A stretch of DNA of 64,000 bases. Source: Paractinoplanes lichenicola. Its GTDB lineage: Bacteria; Actinomycetota; Actinomycetes; Mycobacteriales; Micromonosporaceae. Positions 1 to 8,844 of this stretch are shown in pieces. Each line of letters starts with the position of its first letter. The stretch's first letter is position 1. Position numbers and translations under genes: made by a program. The DNA lies in NCBI RefSeq assembly GCF_016785085.1, contig NZ_JAENHO010000004.1, forward strand, positions 744,001 to 808,000. Direction: 5' to 3'. The notes beneath the pieces are model-generated. The model saw nothing but the letters and a program-made list of their open reading frames with translations, did no database searches and was not told where the DNA came from.

Positions 1-1056
1 GTCGCTACCCCACCGGACCACCCGGCTGAGGTCGTCGCACGGCTCTCGGGCGAGCTGGCCGATCGGCTCGCCGAGCGGGTGGATGCCGACGTGCGATGGA
101 TTGTCCGCGACGGCTGGGGTGAGGTCGCACCACGGCGCGACGGGGGAGCCGAGGCCTTGCTGGACGATCTTGTGCAAAGGCGAGCCGACGACCGGTGGGA
201 CGTGGCGGTCTGCCTGACGGATCTGCCGCTGCACAGTGACGGGGTGCCTCTGGTCGCGCAGGCCTCCGCCCGGCGCCGGGTCGCGATGGTGTCGCTTCCC
301 GCGCTCGGCTGGCGCCAGCTGCAAGCGGTCCGTGCGGTGGTTCCCGATCTGGTCGGGCGGCTACTGCGTGATACCGGCGATCAGCCGATGTCGTCAGCCG
401 GTCACGGGTCGGCGAACCGGGTCGCGGCCATCCACCGGGCCGTCGATGACGGCGATGCCGGCGAGCGGCGCTACGTCGGCTCGCGGCTCAGCGGCCGGGT
501 CCGGCTGCTGACCGGAATGGTCCGGGCCAACCGTCCTGGGCGGGCGCTGCTCGGCCTGTCCAAGTTGCTGGTCGGTGCGTTCGGAACGGCCGCGTTCGCA
601 CTGACCACCCAGACCATCTGGCAGATGGGCGATGCGCTCGGCGCGGTCCGTCTGACGACTATCATGATTCTCAGCCTGGTCGCCTTGGTGACGTGGCTGA
701 TCGTCGCTCATGATCTGTGGGAGAAACCGGACCGGCGGACGCCGGTCGAGCTGGCCCGGCTGTTCAACGTCGGCACCACTTTGACCCTCGGTCTGGCCAC
801 CGCTGTGTCCTACCTGGTGCTCTTCGCCGGAACGGTGCTTGCCGCGGCACTGCTGATCGACACATCTGTGCTGGAGCAAACCCTGCAACGCCCGGTCCGT
901 GCCACCGACTATCTGACACTTGGCTGGATCATCAGCTCGATGGCCACGGTGGGTGGAGCGATCGGCTCCGGGCTGGAGGACGAGGAAACCGTGCGGGCCG
1001 CCGCCTACGGGTACCACCCCGAACCAGACGGCTATCAGGACCGGAAGGATCGTTGA
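1..1056 (+). CDS. Membrane protein of unknown function, 5' end outside window
   Basis: The frame is open from base 1, and its first 26 codons read like protein, so the real start probably lies upstream; the first in-window start used by a simple caller would be the GTG at 79. The first ~170 residues are soluble and charged. The second half carries about four hydrophobic segments, around LLGLSKLLVGAFGTAAFAL, TIMILSLVALVTWLIV, TLGLATAVSYLVLFAGTVL and TLGWIISSMATVGGAIGSGL, and ends in an acidic tail. It looks like a cytosolic N-domain followed by a small membrane domain. I do not recognise the family. The next gene runs on the opposite strand and converges on it. Confidence 0.7.
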   Translation, partial: VATPPDHPAEVVARLSGELADRLAERVDADVRWIVRDGWGEVAPRRDGGAEALLDDLVQRRADDRWDVAVCLTDLPLHSDGVPLVAQASARRRVAMVSLPALGWRQLQAVRAVVPDLVGRLLRDTGDQPMSSAGHGSANRVAAIHRAVDDGDAGERRYVGSRLSGRVRLLTGMVRANRPGRALLGLSKLLVGAFGTAAFALTTQTIWQMGDALGAVRLTTIMILSLVALVTWLIVAHDLWEKPDRRTPVELARLFNVGTTLTLGLATAVSYLVLFAGTVLAAALLIDTSVLEQTLQRPVRATDYLTLGWIISSMATVGGAIGSGLEDEETVRAAAYGYHPEPDGYQDRKDR

Positions 1057-1147
1057 CCGGCCGCCGGCCCGGCGGTGGCGTCGATGCGGAGGCGGGCACC
1101 ACGTCGTTGAGATCGGCAGCGGGCCCTCATGGCCTGGTCCGCCGAGG

Positions 1148-2557
1148 TCACGGCTCGATGGCGCCTCGTTGCCGAGGAGGCGTCGCCGTGTCCTCCCCGG
1201 CCGGAGAAGCCGGGGCGGCCGCCTGCTCACCCGGCGGGCCGTCGCGGCCCGCCCGCCGACCGGGGCGGGCCGTACGAGGATCGGGGTTGGCCAAATTGTC
1301 CGCCGCGGCGTCGATCATCCGGCGGACCGCCTGGCGTGAACGGCCGGTGATCCGCGGGAAAGTCTGCTCCGCAACGCGCTGGGCCACACGCCGCGGCCCG
1401 GCGGTCAGCGATGGTGGGCGCCACGGCTGTGCGGCCGGGCGGACCGCCGCTTCGATCTCGACCCGCAGCCGGTCGACCGCCGTGAGCAGGGCGCCGTGTT
1501 GCTGCCAGGCGGCCGCGTCGGCTTGCGGGTCCACCAGCAGGAGCCGGCTCAGGAGCTGCCGCCGCTGGTACAGCTCATCGAGCTGGGCGAGCACCCGGGC
1601 GCGACTGGTATCCACAGCCTCAGCGCCCCGGGCGACGGCAGCTACGCCGTCGAAGGCTGCTGCGGCGGCGTCCAGCACGTCGGCGAGGGCGAGGCGGGCG
1701 GGTGCGGAGTAGGCGTCCGCCTCGAGTTCCGGCGGCAGATAGAACGTCCGGTCGAAGATTTCGCGACACAGGGTCCGCACGACGATGGTGCAGTACTCGA
1801 TCGCGGTGAGGGCCGTACGCAGGCGCGGCTGCGCCACCCGGACCTCGCCGCCGCGAGGGTTGAGCACGGCACTGCGCTCGGCCCGGACCAGCGAATGGTC
1901 GGCCTCCAGGACCGTTGCGCTCAGACCTCGGGCTGCCGTGAGCCAGTCCTCGGCGGCCTGGCGCGACCATTCGGTGCGCAGTTGCGTAGCCAGCGAGCGC
2001 AGGAACTCACCGAGCCGGGTGGCCAGGCCGGCCACCGCCGAACCCGCCGATTCCACATGTACCGGGGGCACGATAGCGAAGTTCACCGCGATGCCGGTCG
2101 CCGTGCCGATGAGCGTTTCGTACACCCGGCCGGTCGCTGCCTGCGGCGCTGCGCCGCCGCCAACCGCGAGGATGAGCATCGCGCTGATCGGTACCTCCAG
2201 AGTGTGCGGCCCCAGACGGAGAAGCTGCCCCAGTACGAGACTCGCGGCCACCACGACCCCCAGGCTCCACCAGCTCAACCCCGCGGCGGTGGCGAGCCCG
2301 ACCGCGACCAGGACGCCGGCCAGCACACTCAGGACACGCTGGAGCCCTTCGGTAACAGTCTGGAACACGGTCACCTGCACCACCAGGATCGCGGTCAGCG
2401 GCGCGAGGATCGGTGACGGGGTGGTGTCGAGCAGATCGGCGGCTGCATAGGCCAGTACGGCGGCCAACGTGACCTTAGCGGTGCGAATCCCGGGAATGCG
2501 GCCCCACCGGGCCAGCGCAGCCTCCCACGGGCGGCGCAGAAAGGTGATCAGCCGCAT
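1148..2557 (-). CDS. FUSC / aromatic acid exporter-type membrane protein
   Basis: 469 residues. The N-terminal third holds about six closely spaced hydrophobic segments (residues ~25-165) including the stretch LAPLTAILVVQVTVFQTV, typical of FUSC/ArAE efflux proteins. The remaining ~300 residues form a long, mostly helical cytosolic part ending in a low-complexity Arg/Pro/Ala tail. Proteins of this group are proton-driven exporters of aromatic acids or small amphipathic compounds; the substrate cannot be told here. It starts at the ATG at 2557 and is divergent from the SRPBCC gene; the 225-bp gap between them holds their promoters but no motif I can name. Confidence 0.7.
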   Translation of the reverse strand: MRLITFLRRPWEAALARWGRIPGIRTAKVTLAAVLAYAAADLLDTTPSPILAPLTAILVVQVTVFQTVTEGLQRVLSVLAGVLVAVGLATAAGLSWWSLGVVVAASLVLGQLLRLGPHTLEVPISAMLILAVGGGAAPQAATGRVYETLIGTATGIAVNFAIVPPVHVESAGSAVAGLATRLGEFLRSLATQLRTEWSRQAAEDWLTAARGLSATVLEADHSLVRAERSAVLNPRGGEVRVAQPRLRTALTAIEYCTIVVRTLCREIFDRTFYLPPELEADAYSAPARLALADVLDAAAAAFDGVAAVARGAEAVDTSRARVLAQLDELYQRRQLLSRLLLVDPQADAAAWQQHGALLTAVDRLRVEIEAAVRPAAQPWRPPSLTAGPRRVAQRVAEQTFPRITGRSRQAVRRMIDAAADNLANPDPRTARPGRRAGRDGPPGEQAAAPASPAGEDTATPPRQRGAIEP

Positions 2558-2782
2558 CGCTCCTCCTCGTCGGCCGTCGTGGCCTCGTCTGGCAGGTGCT
2601 GTCGGGATGGCCGCCGGGCGGGCGGCCGAATTTCACCGTAGCGGTCGAATGCCGGTTTAGGCGATATCGCGGCGGGTAGGCGGTGCGCCGCACGCGGCCC
2701 TTCGTCCTGCGTTCCGCCGGTGGGACCGGGCTTCATCGATACGGAGGCTGCGACGACGCGGCTCCGGCCGCTAGGAGGAGAC

Positions 2783-3325
2783 ATGGATCTGACGGCAACG
2801 ACGACCGTCCGCAAACCCGCATCGGAGGTGTACGCGTTCTGGCGTGACCTGGAGAACCTGCCGACGTTCATGGCGCACCTGGAAGAGGTTCGCGCCGCTG
2901 GTGACCGGACGAGTCACTGGTCGGCCGCCGCACCGTTCGGCAAAGACGTCGAATGGGACGCGGAGATCACCGAAGAGACCCCGGGGGAGAGGATCGCGTG
3001 GCGCTCGACCGGCGACGCCGACGTGCCCAACGCCGGCACGGTGTCCTTCGTCCCGGCCCCCGACGGGGCGAGCACCGAGGTGTACGTCTCGTTGGTGTAC
3101 GAGATCCCGGGCGGCTCACTGGGCAAGGCGGTCGCGAAGTATTTCGGTGAGGAGCCGCATCAGCAGCTGGACGACGACCTGCGCCGGTTCAAGCAGGTGC
3201 TGGAGACCGGCGAGGTGGTCCGTTCCGACGGCGCTCCGTGGGGCAAGCGAGCCCGCAAGGAGTTCCCGCAGCGTCCGGCGCAACCACTGTCGGACGCCGA
3301 GCTCGCGAAGGGAGCGCAGGCATGA
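2783..3325 (+). CDS. SRPBCC (START-like / polyketide cyclase-type) protein
   Basis: 180 residues. The start is the ATG at 2783 because a perfect AGGAGGAG lies just upstream; an earlier in-frame start at 2720 has no such site. The opening (LTATTTVRKPASEVYAFWRD) and the motif GERIAWRS are typical of the 'cyclase/dehydrase' SRPBCC group, which folds as a helix-grip around a hydrophobic pocket. The ligand or reaction is unknown. Its stop overlaps the start of the following zinc dehydrogenase (ATGA), so the two are co-translated and may act on the same pathway. Confidence 0.75.
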   Translation: MDLTATTTVRKPASEVYAFWRDLENLPTFMAHLEEVRAAGDRTSHWSAAAPFGKDVEWDAEITEETPGERIAWRSTGDADVPNAGTVSFVPAPDGASTEVYVSLVYEIPGGSLGKAVAKYFGEEPHQQLDDDLRRFKQVLETGEVVRSDGAPWGKRARKEFPQRPAQPLSDAELAKGAQA

Positions 3326-4497
3326 GGGCGAACACCTGGTCGGGACGCAACAAGGTCGAGGTCCGCGACGTACCGGACCCGAAGATCCTCAACCACCGGG
3401 ACGCGATCGTACGGATCACCTCTACCGCGATCTGCGGCTCGGACCTGCACCTGGTGGACGGGTACGTGCCGACGATGCAGGACGGTGATGTCCTGGGCCA
3501 CGAGTTCATGGGCGAGGTGATCGAGGTCGGGTCGGGGGTGCCCGGCGACAAGCTGCGGGTCGGCGACCGGGTGGTCGTGCCGTTCCCGATTGCCTGCGGG
3601 GCGTGTGCCGCCTGCGCCGCCGAGCTGTACTCGTGTTGTGAGAACACCAATCCCAATGCGGGGATCGCGGAGAAGATGTTCGGCCACCCGGTCGCCGGGA
3701 TCTTCGGCTACTCGCATCTGACCGGCGGTTTCGCGGGCGGTCAGGCGCAGTACGCGCGGGTGCCGTTCGCCGACGTCGGCCCGCTGAAGATCGAGTCGGA
3801 ACTGACCGACGAGCAGGTGCTGTTCCTGTCCGACATCTTACCCACCGGCTATATGGGTGCCGAGATGTGTGACATCCAGCCCAGCGATGTGGTGGCGGTG
3901 TGGGGCGCCGGCCCGGTCGGCCAGTTCGCCATGGACAGTGCCCGGGTGCTCGGCGCGGCGAAGGTCATCGCGATCGACAAGGAGCCGTACCGGCTGCAGA
4001 TGGCCGAACAGGCCGGGCACATCCCGGTGAACTTCGACGATGTAGACGTGCGCTCGAGGCTGCTCGAACTGACCGGTGGGCGGGGACCGGACAAGTGCAT
4101 CGACGCGGTCGGCCTGGAAGCCACCCACGGCAGCGCGCACATCGCCGCGTACGACCGGGTCAAGCAGGCTGTACGGTCGGAGACCGAGCGCCCGCACGCG
4201 CTGCGCCAGGCGATCCTGTCGTGCCGCAGCGGCGGGGTGGTTTCGGTGATCGGCGTCTACGGCGGCCTGCTGGACAAATTCCCGGCCGGAGCCTGGATGA
4301 ACCGGTCGCTGACCCTGCGCACCGGCCAATGCCACGTCCAGCGCTACATGAAGCCGCTGCTGCAGCGCATCGAACGCGGCGAGCTCGACCCGACCCGGAT
4401 CATCACTCACACCCTGCCCCTCGACGAGGCCGAACGCGGCTTCGACATGTTCAAGAACAAGCAGGACAACTGCGAGAAGGTCGTCCTGAAGCCCTGA
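3322..4497 (+). CDS. Zinc-dependent alcohol dehydrogenase (glutathione-independent formaldehyde dehydrogenase-like)
   Basis: 391 residues, medium-chain dehydrogenase. Catalytic zinc ligands are visible as C38 (TAICGSDLH) and H60-E61 (VLGHEFMGEV). The structural zinc lobe is the cysteine run around residues 92-106 (ACGACAACAAELYSCC). The NAD(P)-binding motif GAGPVGQFA follows near residue 190. Length and the insert after the zinc lobe match the formaldehyde/threonine dehydrogenase branch that oxidises aldehydes or alcohols. It starts at the ATG at 3322, overlapping the preceding SRPBCC stop, so it is the second gene of a two-gene operon. Confidence 0.85.
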   Translation: MRANTWSGRNKVEVRDVPDPKILNHRDAIVRITSTAICGSDLHLVDGYVPTMQDGDVLGHEFMGEVIEVGSGVPGDKLRVGDRVVVPFPIACGACAACAAELYSCCENTNPNAGIAEKMFGHPVAGIFGYSHLTGGFAGGQAQYARVPFADVGPLKIESELTDEQVLFLSDILPTGYMGAEMCDIQPSDVVAVWGAGPVGQFAMDSARVLGAAKVIAIDKEPYRLQMAEQAGHIPVNFDDVDVRSRLLELTGGRGPDKCIDAVGLEATHGSAHIAAYDRVKQAVRSETERPHALRQAILSCRSGGVVSVIGVYGGLLDKFPAGAWMNRSLTLRTGQCHVQRYMKPLLQRIERGELDPTRIITHTLPLDEAERGFDMFKNKQDNCEKVVLKP

Positions 4498-4517
4498 CGG
4501 ATACGGGCCGGTGACGA

Positions 4518-4715
4518 TCAGGGGGCGCCGAGTACGTGCTGGATGCCGGCCACGGCGGCGCCCTGGGCCCAGTCGGCGAAGGTGAGCGGTGCGACGGTGA
4601 TGTCCAGGGCGCACCGCTGGGTCTCCTGGGCGCCGGGGCGCAGGCGTTCGGCGATGGTCTCGTTCATGGCCGGGGATCCAGCGATCGCCGCGATGTTATC
4701 CCCGGCCAGTACGAT
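4518..4715 (-). pseudogene. Remnant of a ROK-family (NagC/XylR-like) regulator, C-terminal tail only
   Basis: Reading the minus strand down to a stop at 4518-4520, the frame encodes a ~60-residue tail containing VLAGDNIAAIAG and FADWAQGAAVAGIQHVLG. The second motif resembles the 'WARGAAVVAIQ' end of actinobacterial ROK regulators. There is no start codon context, no helix-turn-helix and no ROK cysteine cluster, and the frame stops immediately upstream, so only the end of a gene survives. The assignment rests on one motif and could be wrong. Confidence 0.4.
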
Positions 4716-4825
4716 GCATCATCCACGCTACCGGCGCCCTGGTGGCCCGGTCGGCGCGCAAGTACAAAGCCGCCCTGCCGACCCTGCGGGAACTCCAGCC
4801 TGTATCGGCGACAGTACCGGGATGG

Positions 4826-5157
4826 ATCCCATTGCGGCTCGCCGTTCAGCGCGGCCACCACCCGCGCGAGTTTCTTGCAGGGTGGCTTGACATAGGTCGC
4901 GCTAGTGCCGCCGGTGTGTCCGGCGAAAGCACGGGCGATCGTGGCGGTGAGGTGCCGTTCGACCAGGCCAGAGTGGTGTGGCGTATCGAACGGTCGTTGA
5001 TCTTCTGGATGGTGACCCAGGGCAGGTGTATGCCGATGCGTTGCCAGAGGTGGTCGCAGCGGCGCCGGTCGGCGTAGCGGCCGTTGCGGTAGTGCAGCAT
5101 TTGCCTGTCCGGTTTGCCGGCGAGTACGCGACAACGGCAGTTGTATCGACCAGCTCG
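4826..5157 (-). pseudogene. Remnant of a tyrosine site-specific recombinase (integrase), frameshifted
   Basis: Two minus-strand frames join to give the catalytic end of an actinobacterial integrase. The first has CDHLWQRIGIHLPWVTIQ and IRHTTLAW (catalytic R-H box). The second has VERHLTATIARAFAGHTG then GTSATYVK (second His and the nucleophilic Tyr) and VVAALNGEP, the usual C-terminal end. The switch needs one missing G near 4961-4970. Only about 110 residues remain and the N-terminal arm- and core-binding domains are absent. The fragment abuts the stop of the next gene at 5158, which suggests a rearrangement junction. It marks past mobile DNA next to the clusters. Confidence 0.7.
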
Positions 5158-6138
5158 TCAGAGGCTCGGGCTTCGGTTGCGGGAGTCCTCGGATCGGGCG
5201 GCGTTGTCGCGGATGTATTCGCTGGGTGTCATGCCGTAGCGACGCTTGAAGAGCCGGGTCAGGTGACTGCCGTCGGTGAACTGCCAGTGGGCCGCGACCT
5301 CGGAGACACTGCGACGGCCGCCGGTCAGAGCGGCGCGCGCCTCGTGCAGACGACGGTCGCGAATGTGCGCGGTCAGCGACCGGCCTTCGGCCGCGAAGGC
5401 CCTTTGCAGCGTACGGACGGAGACGCCCAACTCGCGGGCCAGCCGCGCCGACGACAGCCCGGGCTCGGTGAGCAGGCGGTCGGCGAGATCACGGGCGGCC
5501 CGGGCGAGCACGGGCGCCAGCGTCGAGTCGGTGGTGCTGACGGTACGTGCGGCCACCGCCCGGGTCAGCTCGAGGAGCGTGGAGCGGACGGCATCGATCC
5601 CGGCCGCTCCCAGCTCCGGCACCGTCTCGTGAACCGCCCGCGCATGGGCCACCAGCAGCCGGATCTCGGCCGAGCCGAGGTCGCCGGTGACCGTGCGGTC
5701 GCGCAACTGAGAGCCGAACACGGCGGCGGGCAGGACGAAGACCTGGGCTGACGAGTGCGGGGGCGTGGCGTAGTGCACCAGTCGCCCGACGTGCCGCAAG
5801 GCGAACCGCCCGGCCGGAACGGTCAGTTCGGTGTCACCCCGGGTGCCGCCGAGGGCCCAGACGCCGCGGTGCACGAGCCAGAGGCGGACATGGTCCTCGT
5901 ACAGGGCCGTGGTGCCGGCCGTGCGGACCGGGGTGGCGGTTTCGGCGCTGGTGAAGGCCACGTCACCGACTCGGGTGGCGCGGAACTTCAGGTCGAAACG
6001 AGCCGTCGAGTCGGCGCTGAAGGCGGGCATCGGGAAGCTGTCGCCGGTCAGGGTGTTCCACTGGCGCTCGACTTCGGCGAACTTCTCGCGGTTGCCCCTT
6101 GCTTTCAGCTGCCAGGCGCCTGCTGTCTTGCCACTCAT
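5158..6138 (-). CDS. AraC-family transcriptional regulator
   Basis: 326 residues. The N-terminal ~180 residues look like the AraC_binding_2 ligand/dimer domain (DHVRLWLVHRGVW, RFALRHVGRLVHY). The C-terminal ~100 residues carry the two helix-turn-helices (LARELGVSVRTLQRAF and VSEVAAHWQFTDGSHLTRLF) and the usual end YGMTPSEYIR. It is divergent from the SDR gene at 6238, with a 99-bp gap, so it probably controls that gene. The ligand is unknown. Confidence 0.85.
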   Translation of the reverse strand: MSGKTAGAWQLKARGNREKFAEVERQWNTLTGDSFPMPAFSADSTARFDLKFRATRVGDVAFTSAETATPVRTAGTTALYEDHVRLWLVHRGVWALGGTRGDTELTVPAGRFALRHVGRLVHYATPPHSSAQVFVLPAAVFGSQLRDRTVTGDLGSAEIRLLVAHARAVHETVPELGAAGIDAVRSTLLELTRAVAARTVSTTDSTLAPVLARAARDLADRLLTEPGLSSARLARELGVSVRTLQRAFAAEGRSLTAHIRDRRLHEARAALTGGRRSVSEVAAHWQFTDGSHLTRLFKRRYGMTPSEYIRDNAARSEDSRNRSPSL

Positions 6139-6237
6139 CGCGTTCTCCGGTTGCGCCTCGAATCTGTCGCCGATGTCCCGGCCGGGTGACGCCGACGTCC
6201 AAGACCGGCGCCTGCCGTTTTTTTAGGCTCCGACATC

Positions 6238-7014
6238 GTGAGCATCCAGAGTAATGGTCGGGTCGCTGTCATCACCGGCGCCGGCGGCGGGCTCGGCGCA
6301 CCGATCGCTCACCGGTTCGCCGCTGACGGCTACACCACGGTGTTTCTCGGCCGGACCGAGCAGACTCTGCGCAGCGCCGTGGCCGACGGCCCGGCCGGCG
6401 CCGCCATGCACCCGTGGACCGGCGACGTGTCCCAACCGGCAGGCATCGCCGCCGTGCTGGACGCGGTCGCCGAGCGTTTCGGTCGGCTGGACGTGCTGGT
6501 CAACTGCGCGGGGATGGCCCTGCCGGGCACTGTCGAAAACCTCGACGAGGCCGGCTACCGGGCCATGATGAGCGTCAACGTCGACGGGGTGTACTTCGCC
6601 TCTCGCGCCGCCCTGCCGCACCTGCGGGCCGTCCGCGGCAACATCGTCAACATCGGCTCCATCAGCGGCATCCGGGCCGACTGGCACCAGGCCGCCTACG
6701 ACGCCTCCAAGGGCGCGGTGACCAACCTGACCAATGCCATGGCCCTCGACCACGGCCACGAGATCCGGGTCAATGCCGTCCACCCCGGCACCACGTTCAG
6801 CAGCGACTTCATCCGCACCGTGCTGGCCGATGGCACCCCACTACGGGCCCGCTTCGACGACCGGGTGCCGATGGCCCGGCCCGGCAACCCGGCCGAGGTG
6901 GCCGCCGTCGTGGCCTTCCTCGCCGGTCCGGAGGCGAGCTACGTCAACGGCGCCCAAGTGCCGGTCGACGGCGGTCTCACCGCCTCCAACGGGCAGGCCG
7001 ATCCGACCCGCTGA
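6238..7014 (+). CDS. Short-chain dehydrogenase/reductase (SDR)
   Basis: 258 residues, GTG start. The cofactor motif TGAGGGLG is at residues 13-20, NCAG at 89-92, the catalytic serine region at 141-143 (GSISG), Tyr154 and Lys158 (YDASK), and the C-terminal cofactor-loop PG-T motif. These are all the parts of a classical NAD(P)-dependent SDR that reduces ketones or oxidises secondary alcohols. The substrate is not deducible. It is followed after 19 bp by a MerR-type regulator on the same strand and faces the AraC gene, so it probably sits under double control. Confidence 0.85.
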   Translation: MSIQSNGRVAVITGAGGGLGAPIAHRFAADGYTTVFLGRTEQTLRSAVADGPAGAAMHPWTGDVSQPAGIAAVLDAVAERFGRLDVLVNCAGMALPGTVENLDEAGYRAMMSVNVDGVYFASRAALPHLRAVRGNIVNIGSISGIRADWHQAAYDASKGAVTNLTNAMALDHGHEIRVNAVHPGTTFSSDFIRTVLADGTPLRARFDDRVPMARPGNPAEVAAVVAFLAGPEASYVNGAQVPVDGGLTASNGQADPTR

Positions 7015-7033
7015 CCGGCCGGGAGGGGCGGAC

Positions 7034-7814
7034 ATGGCTTGGAGCACCCACGAACTGGCCGAGCTGGCCGGCACGACGGACAACACCGTCCGGTACTACC
7101 ACCGGGTCGGCCGGCTCGATGAGCCCGAGCGCCGGCCGAACGGGTACAAGCAGTACGGCGTCCGGCATCTCATCTGTCTGTTGCGGATCCGGCGGCTCGT
7201 GGAGTTGGGAGTGCCGGTCTCGCGGATCGGTGAACTGCAGGCGGACGGACGGCTCGCCCCGGAGGTGCTGCTACAGGTCGACGTCGCCATGGCGGCCGAC
7301 ATCGAACGCCTGCAGCAGAACCGGTCGGCCATCGCCACCATCCTGCGAGACGAGGCTTCGGCCGACGCCCCGATGGGCTTCGAGTCGGTGGCGTCCCGCC
7401 TTTCCGCGCAGGATTCCGCGCTCCTGCACGTCTGCGGCCGAATGCTCGACGAGGACGCGATGAAAGACCTGCGCCGGATGGCCGAGACCAGCGCCGACTC
7501 GGTCAGCCGGGAGATCGAGGAGCTGCCGGCCGACGCCGACGAACCGGCCCGCCGACGTCTGGCCGAGCAATTGGCGCCGATCCTCACCCAGCACCTCGTC
7601 GACTACCCCTGGCTGACCGATCCGGCGGCCCACCTGACCCGGAGCCGAGACACGGCCCGGCAGACGCTGATCGACGCCCTGACCGAGCTCTACAACCCGG
7701 CCCAGCTCGACGTGCTGAGCCGGGCCGGCACCCTCGCAGCTCTCTTGTACGGCTCTCTTGTACGGCGACGGCGAGGACAAAGGCATCTCGTCCCAGCCGG
7801 GGTGTCCCCGCTGA
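7034..7814 (+). pseudogene. MerR-family regulator whose stop codon is bypassed by a 13-bp duplication
   Basis: ATG at 7034 with GGGAGGGG upstream. The first ~70 residues are a MerR helix-turn-helix and wing (WSTHELAELAGTTDNTVRYY, GYKQYGVRHL). The next ~170 residues are a helical ligand or TipAS-like domain. At 7739-7764 a 13-bp tandem duplication shifts the frame by one. Deleting one copy restores an end reading LLYGDGEDKGISSQPGCPR with a stop at 7812-7814. As sequenced the frame instead runs on through arginine-rich filler and enters the SnoaL gene in phase, giving a 423-codon open frame (7034-8305). The DNA-binding part is intact, so the regulator may still work with an altered tail. Confidence 0.75.
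7739..7764. repeat. 13-bp perfect tandem duplication
   Basis: GCTCTCTTGTACG occurs twice back to back (7739-7751 and 7752-7764). Removing one copy puts the MerR gene back in its original frame with a nearby TGA. It is best read as a recent replication-slippage event or, less interestingly, an assembly artefact. Confidence 0.9.
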
Positions 7815-7912
7815 TACCGACCGGCGACCTCACACTGTCAGCCGGCGGTCGGCGCAGGAGCAGTACATCAACGTCCGAACCGATCGAAACACCAGAAGGA
7901 GCAGGTCAGATC

Positions 7913-8305
7913 ATGCCGAATTTCGACGTCCAGAATTTTTACAGCCGCTACGTCGAAGTGATCAACGCGCACCAATGGGACCGCGTGGGAGAGTTCATTG
8001 ACGACACCGTCCTGTACCACGGTGAGACCGTGACGCGTGAGCAGGCGATCGCCAACTTCGAGAGCCTCACGGACGCCATTCTTGACCTCCGGTGGGAGGT
8101 CAAGGACCTTGTCATCGGTGGTGACATCATCGGCACTCACGCCATCCTCCGCGGCACCCCGGTGAAGGAATGGCTCGGGGTGGCCCCGAACGGCAAGCCG
8201 ATCGAGTTGCACGAAATCACGGTCTACAAGGTCCGTGACGGCAAATTCGTCCAGATGTCCAACGTGTGGGACATCGACTCCTTACGCAACCAGCTGTCGA
8301 ACTGA
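7913..8305 (+). CDS. SnoaL-like / ester cyclase-family protein
   Basis: 130 residues from the ATG at 7913; an AAGGAG lies 11 bases upstream, supporting independent translation even though the frame is now open to the MerR gene upstream. The fold markers are FYSRYVEVINAHQWDRVGEF, GVAPNGKPIELHEITVYKVR and a C-terminal QMSNVWD, typical of NTF2-like SnoaL proteins. These small proteins act as cyclases, hydrolases or hydroxylases, or simply bind ligands. No cluster context fixes the function. A terminator hairpin follows directly. Confidence 0.75.
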   Translation: MPNFDVQNFYSRYVEVINAHQWDRVGEFIDDTVLYHGETVTREQAIANFESLTDAILDLRWEVKDLVIGGDIIGTHAILRGTPVKEWLGVAPNGKPIELHEITVYKVRDGKFVQMSNVWDIDSLRNQLSN

Positions 8306-8844
8306 ACAGGAAGATCGCCCCTCTTGTCGGCCCGGCAAGAGGGGCGCGACAAGCGCCCCGGGCACTCGACGAGCACGCCATCAACAGTTGTCGTCGCGAC
8401 GAAGGCCCGGCCGTCGACCCGGCACGGCGTGCCGGACTGGTTGGCGACCGAGATGAGCCCGCGCTGGGTGCCGATCGCGGTGGGGTTCTCGTTCTGGGCG
8501 CTGATCGAGACCTCGATGTCGGCGTTGGCGCACAGCCGGGCCTTGGCGGACGGCAACGACTCGGCCGTCACCCCGGCGCCCGCCGGGTTGGCTGTGGCTG
8601 GGCGGTCCGTTGTGGGCGAGCCGTCCGGTGTGGCTGGGCGCGTCGGTGTGGCCGGGGACGGAGCGCCGCTGGAGGGCGTCGGGGCGAGGAGATCACCTGC
8701 TTCCGGGCGGCCCTCCGCAGCCAGGTCGTGTCCTAAACCGAAGGCCAGCACTGCGGCGGCGACGGTGGCGACCGACGCGGCAGCCAGCACGGGGGCCGCC
8801 CAGCGCCGGCGCCTCGGTGCACGTACCGCGGTGACAGCGGTCAC
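8224..8844 (-). CDS. DUF4232-type secreted or membrane-anchored protein, probably truncated
   Basis: From a GTG at 8844: a basic stretch (APRRRR), one hydrophobic segment (WAAPVLAAASVATVAAAVLAF), a Pro/Thr/Ser-rich linker, then the start of a DUF4232 domain (LCANADIEVSISA, ISVANQSGTPCRVDG). The domain normally runs ~130 residues; here only ~55 are recognisable before the frame runs antisense through the SnoaL end, so the 3' half seems lost or frameshifted near 8380. The 5' end overlaps the start of the divergent ECF gene by 14 bp, which is also odd. The coordinates give the open frame, not a proven gene. Confidence 0.4.
   Translation of the reverse strand: MTAVTAVRAPRRRRWAAPVLAAASVATVAAAVLAFGLGHDLAAEGRPEAGDLLAPTPSSGAPSPATPTRPATPDGSPTTDRPATANPAGAGVTAESLPSAKARLCANADIEVSISAQNENPTAIGTQRGLISVANQSGTPCRVDGRAFVATTTVDGVLVECPGRLSRPSCRADKRGDLPVQFDSWLRKESMSHTLDIWTNLPSRTL
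8316..8346 (+). terminator. Rho-independent-type hairpin after the SnoaL gene
   Basis: Perfect 11-bp stem: CGCCCCTCTTG (8316-8326) pairs with CAAGAGGGGCG (8336-8346) around a 9-base loop, ten bases after the SnoaL stop. There is no T-tract, as is common in high-GC actinomycetes. It could serve both this gene and the converging DUF4232 gene. Confidence 0.7.
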
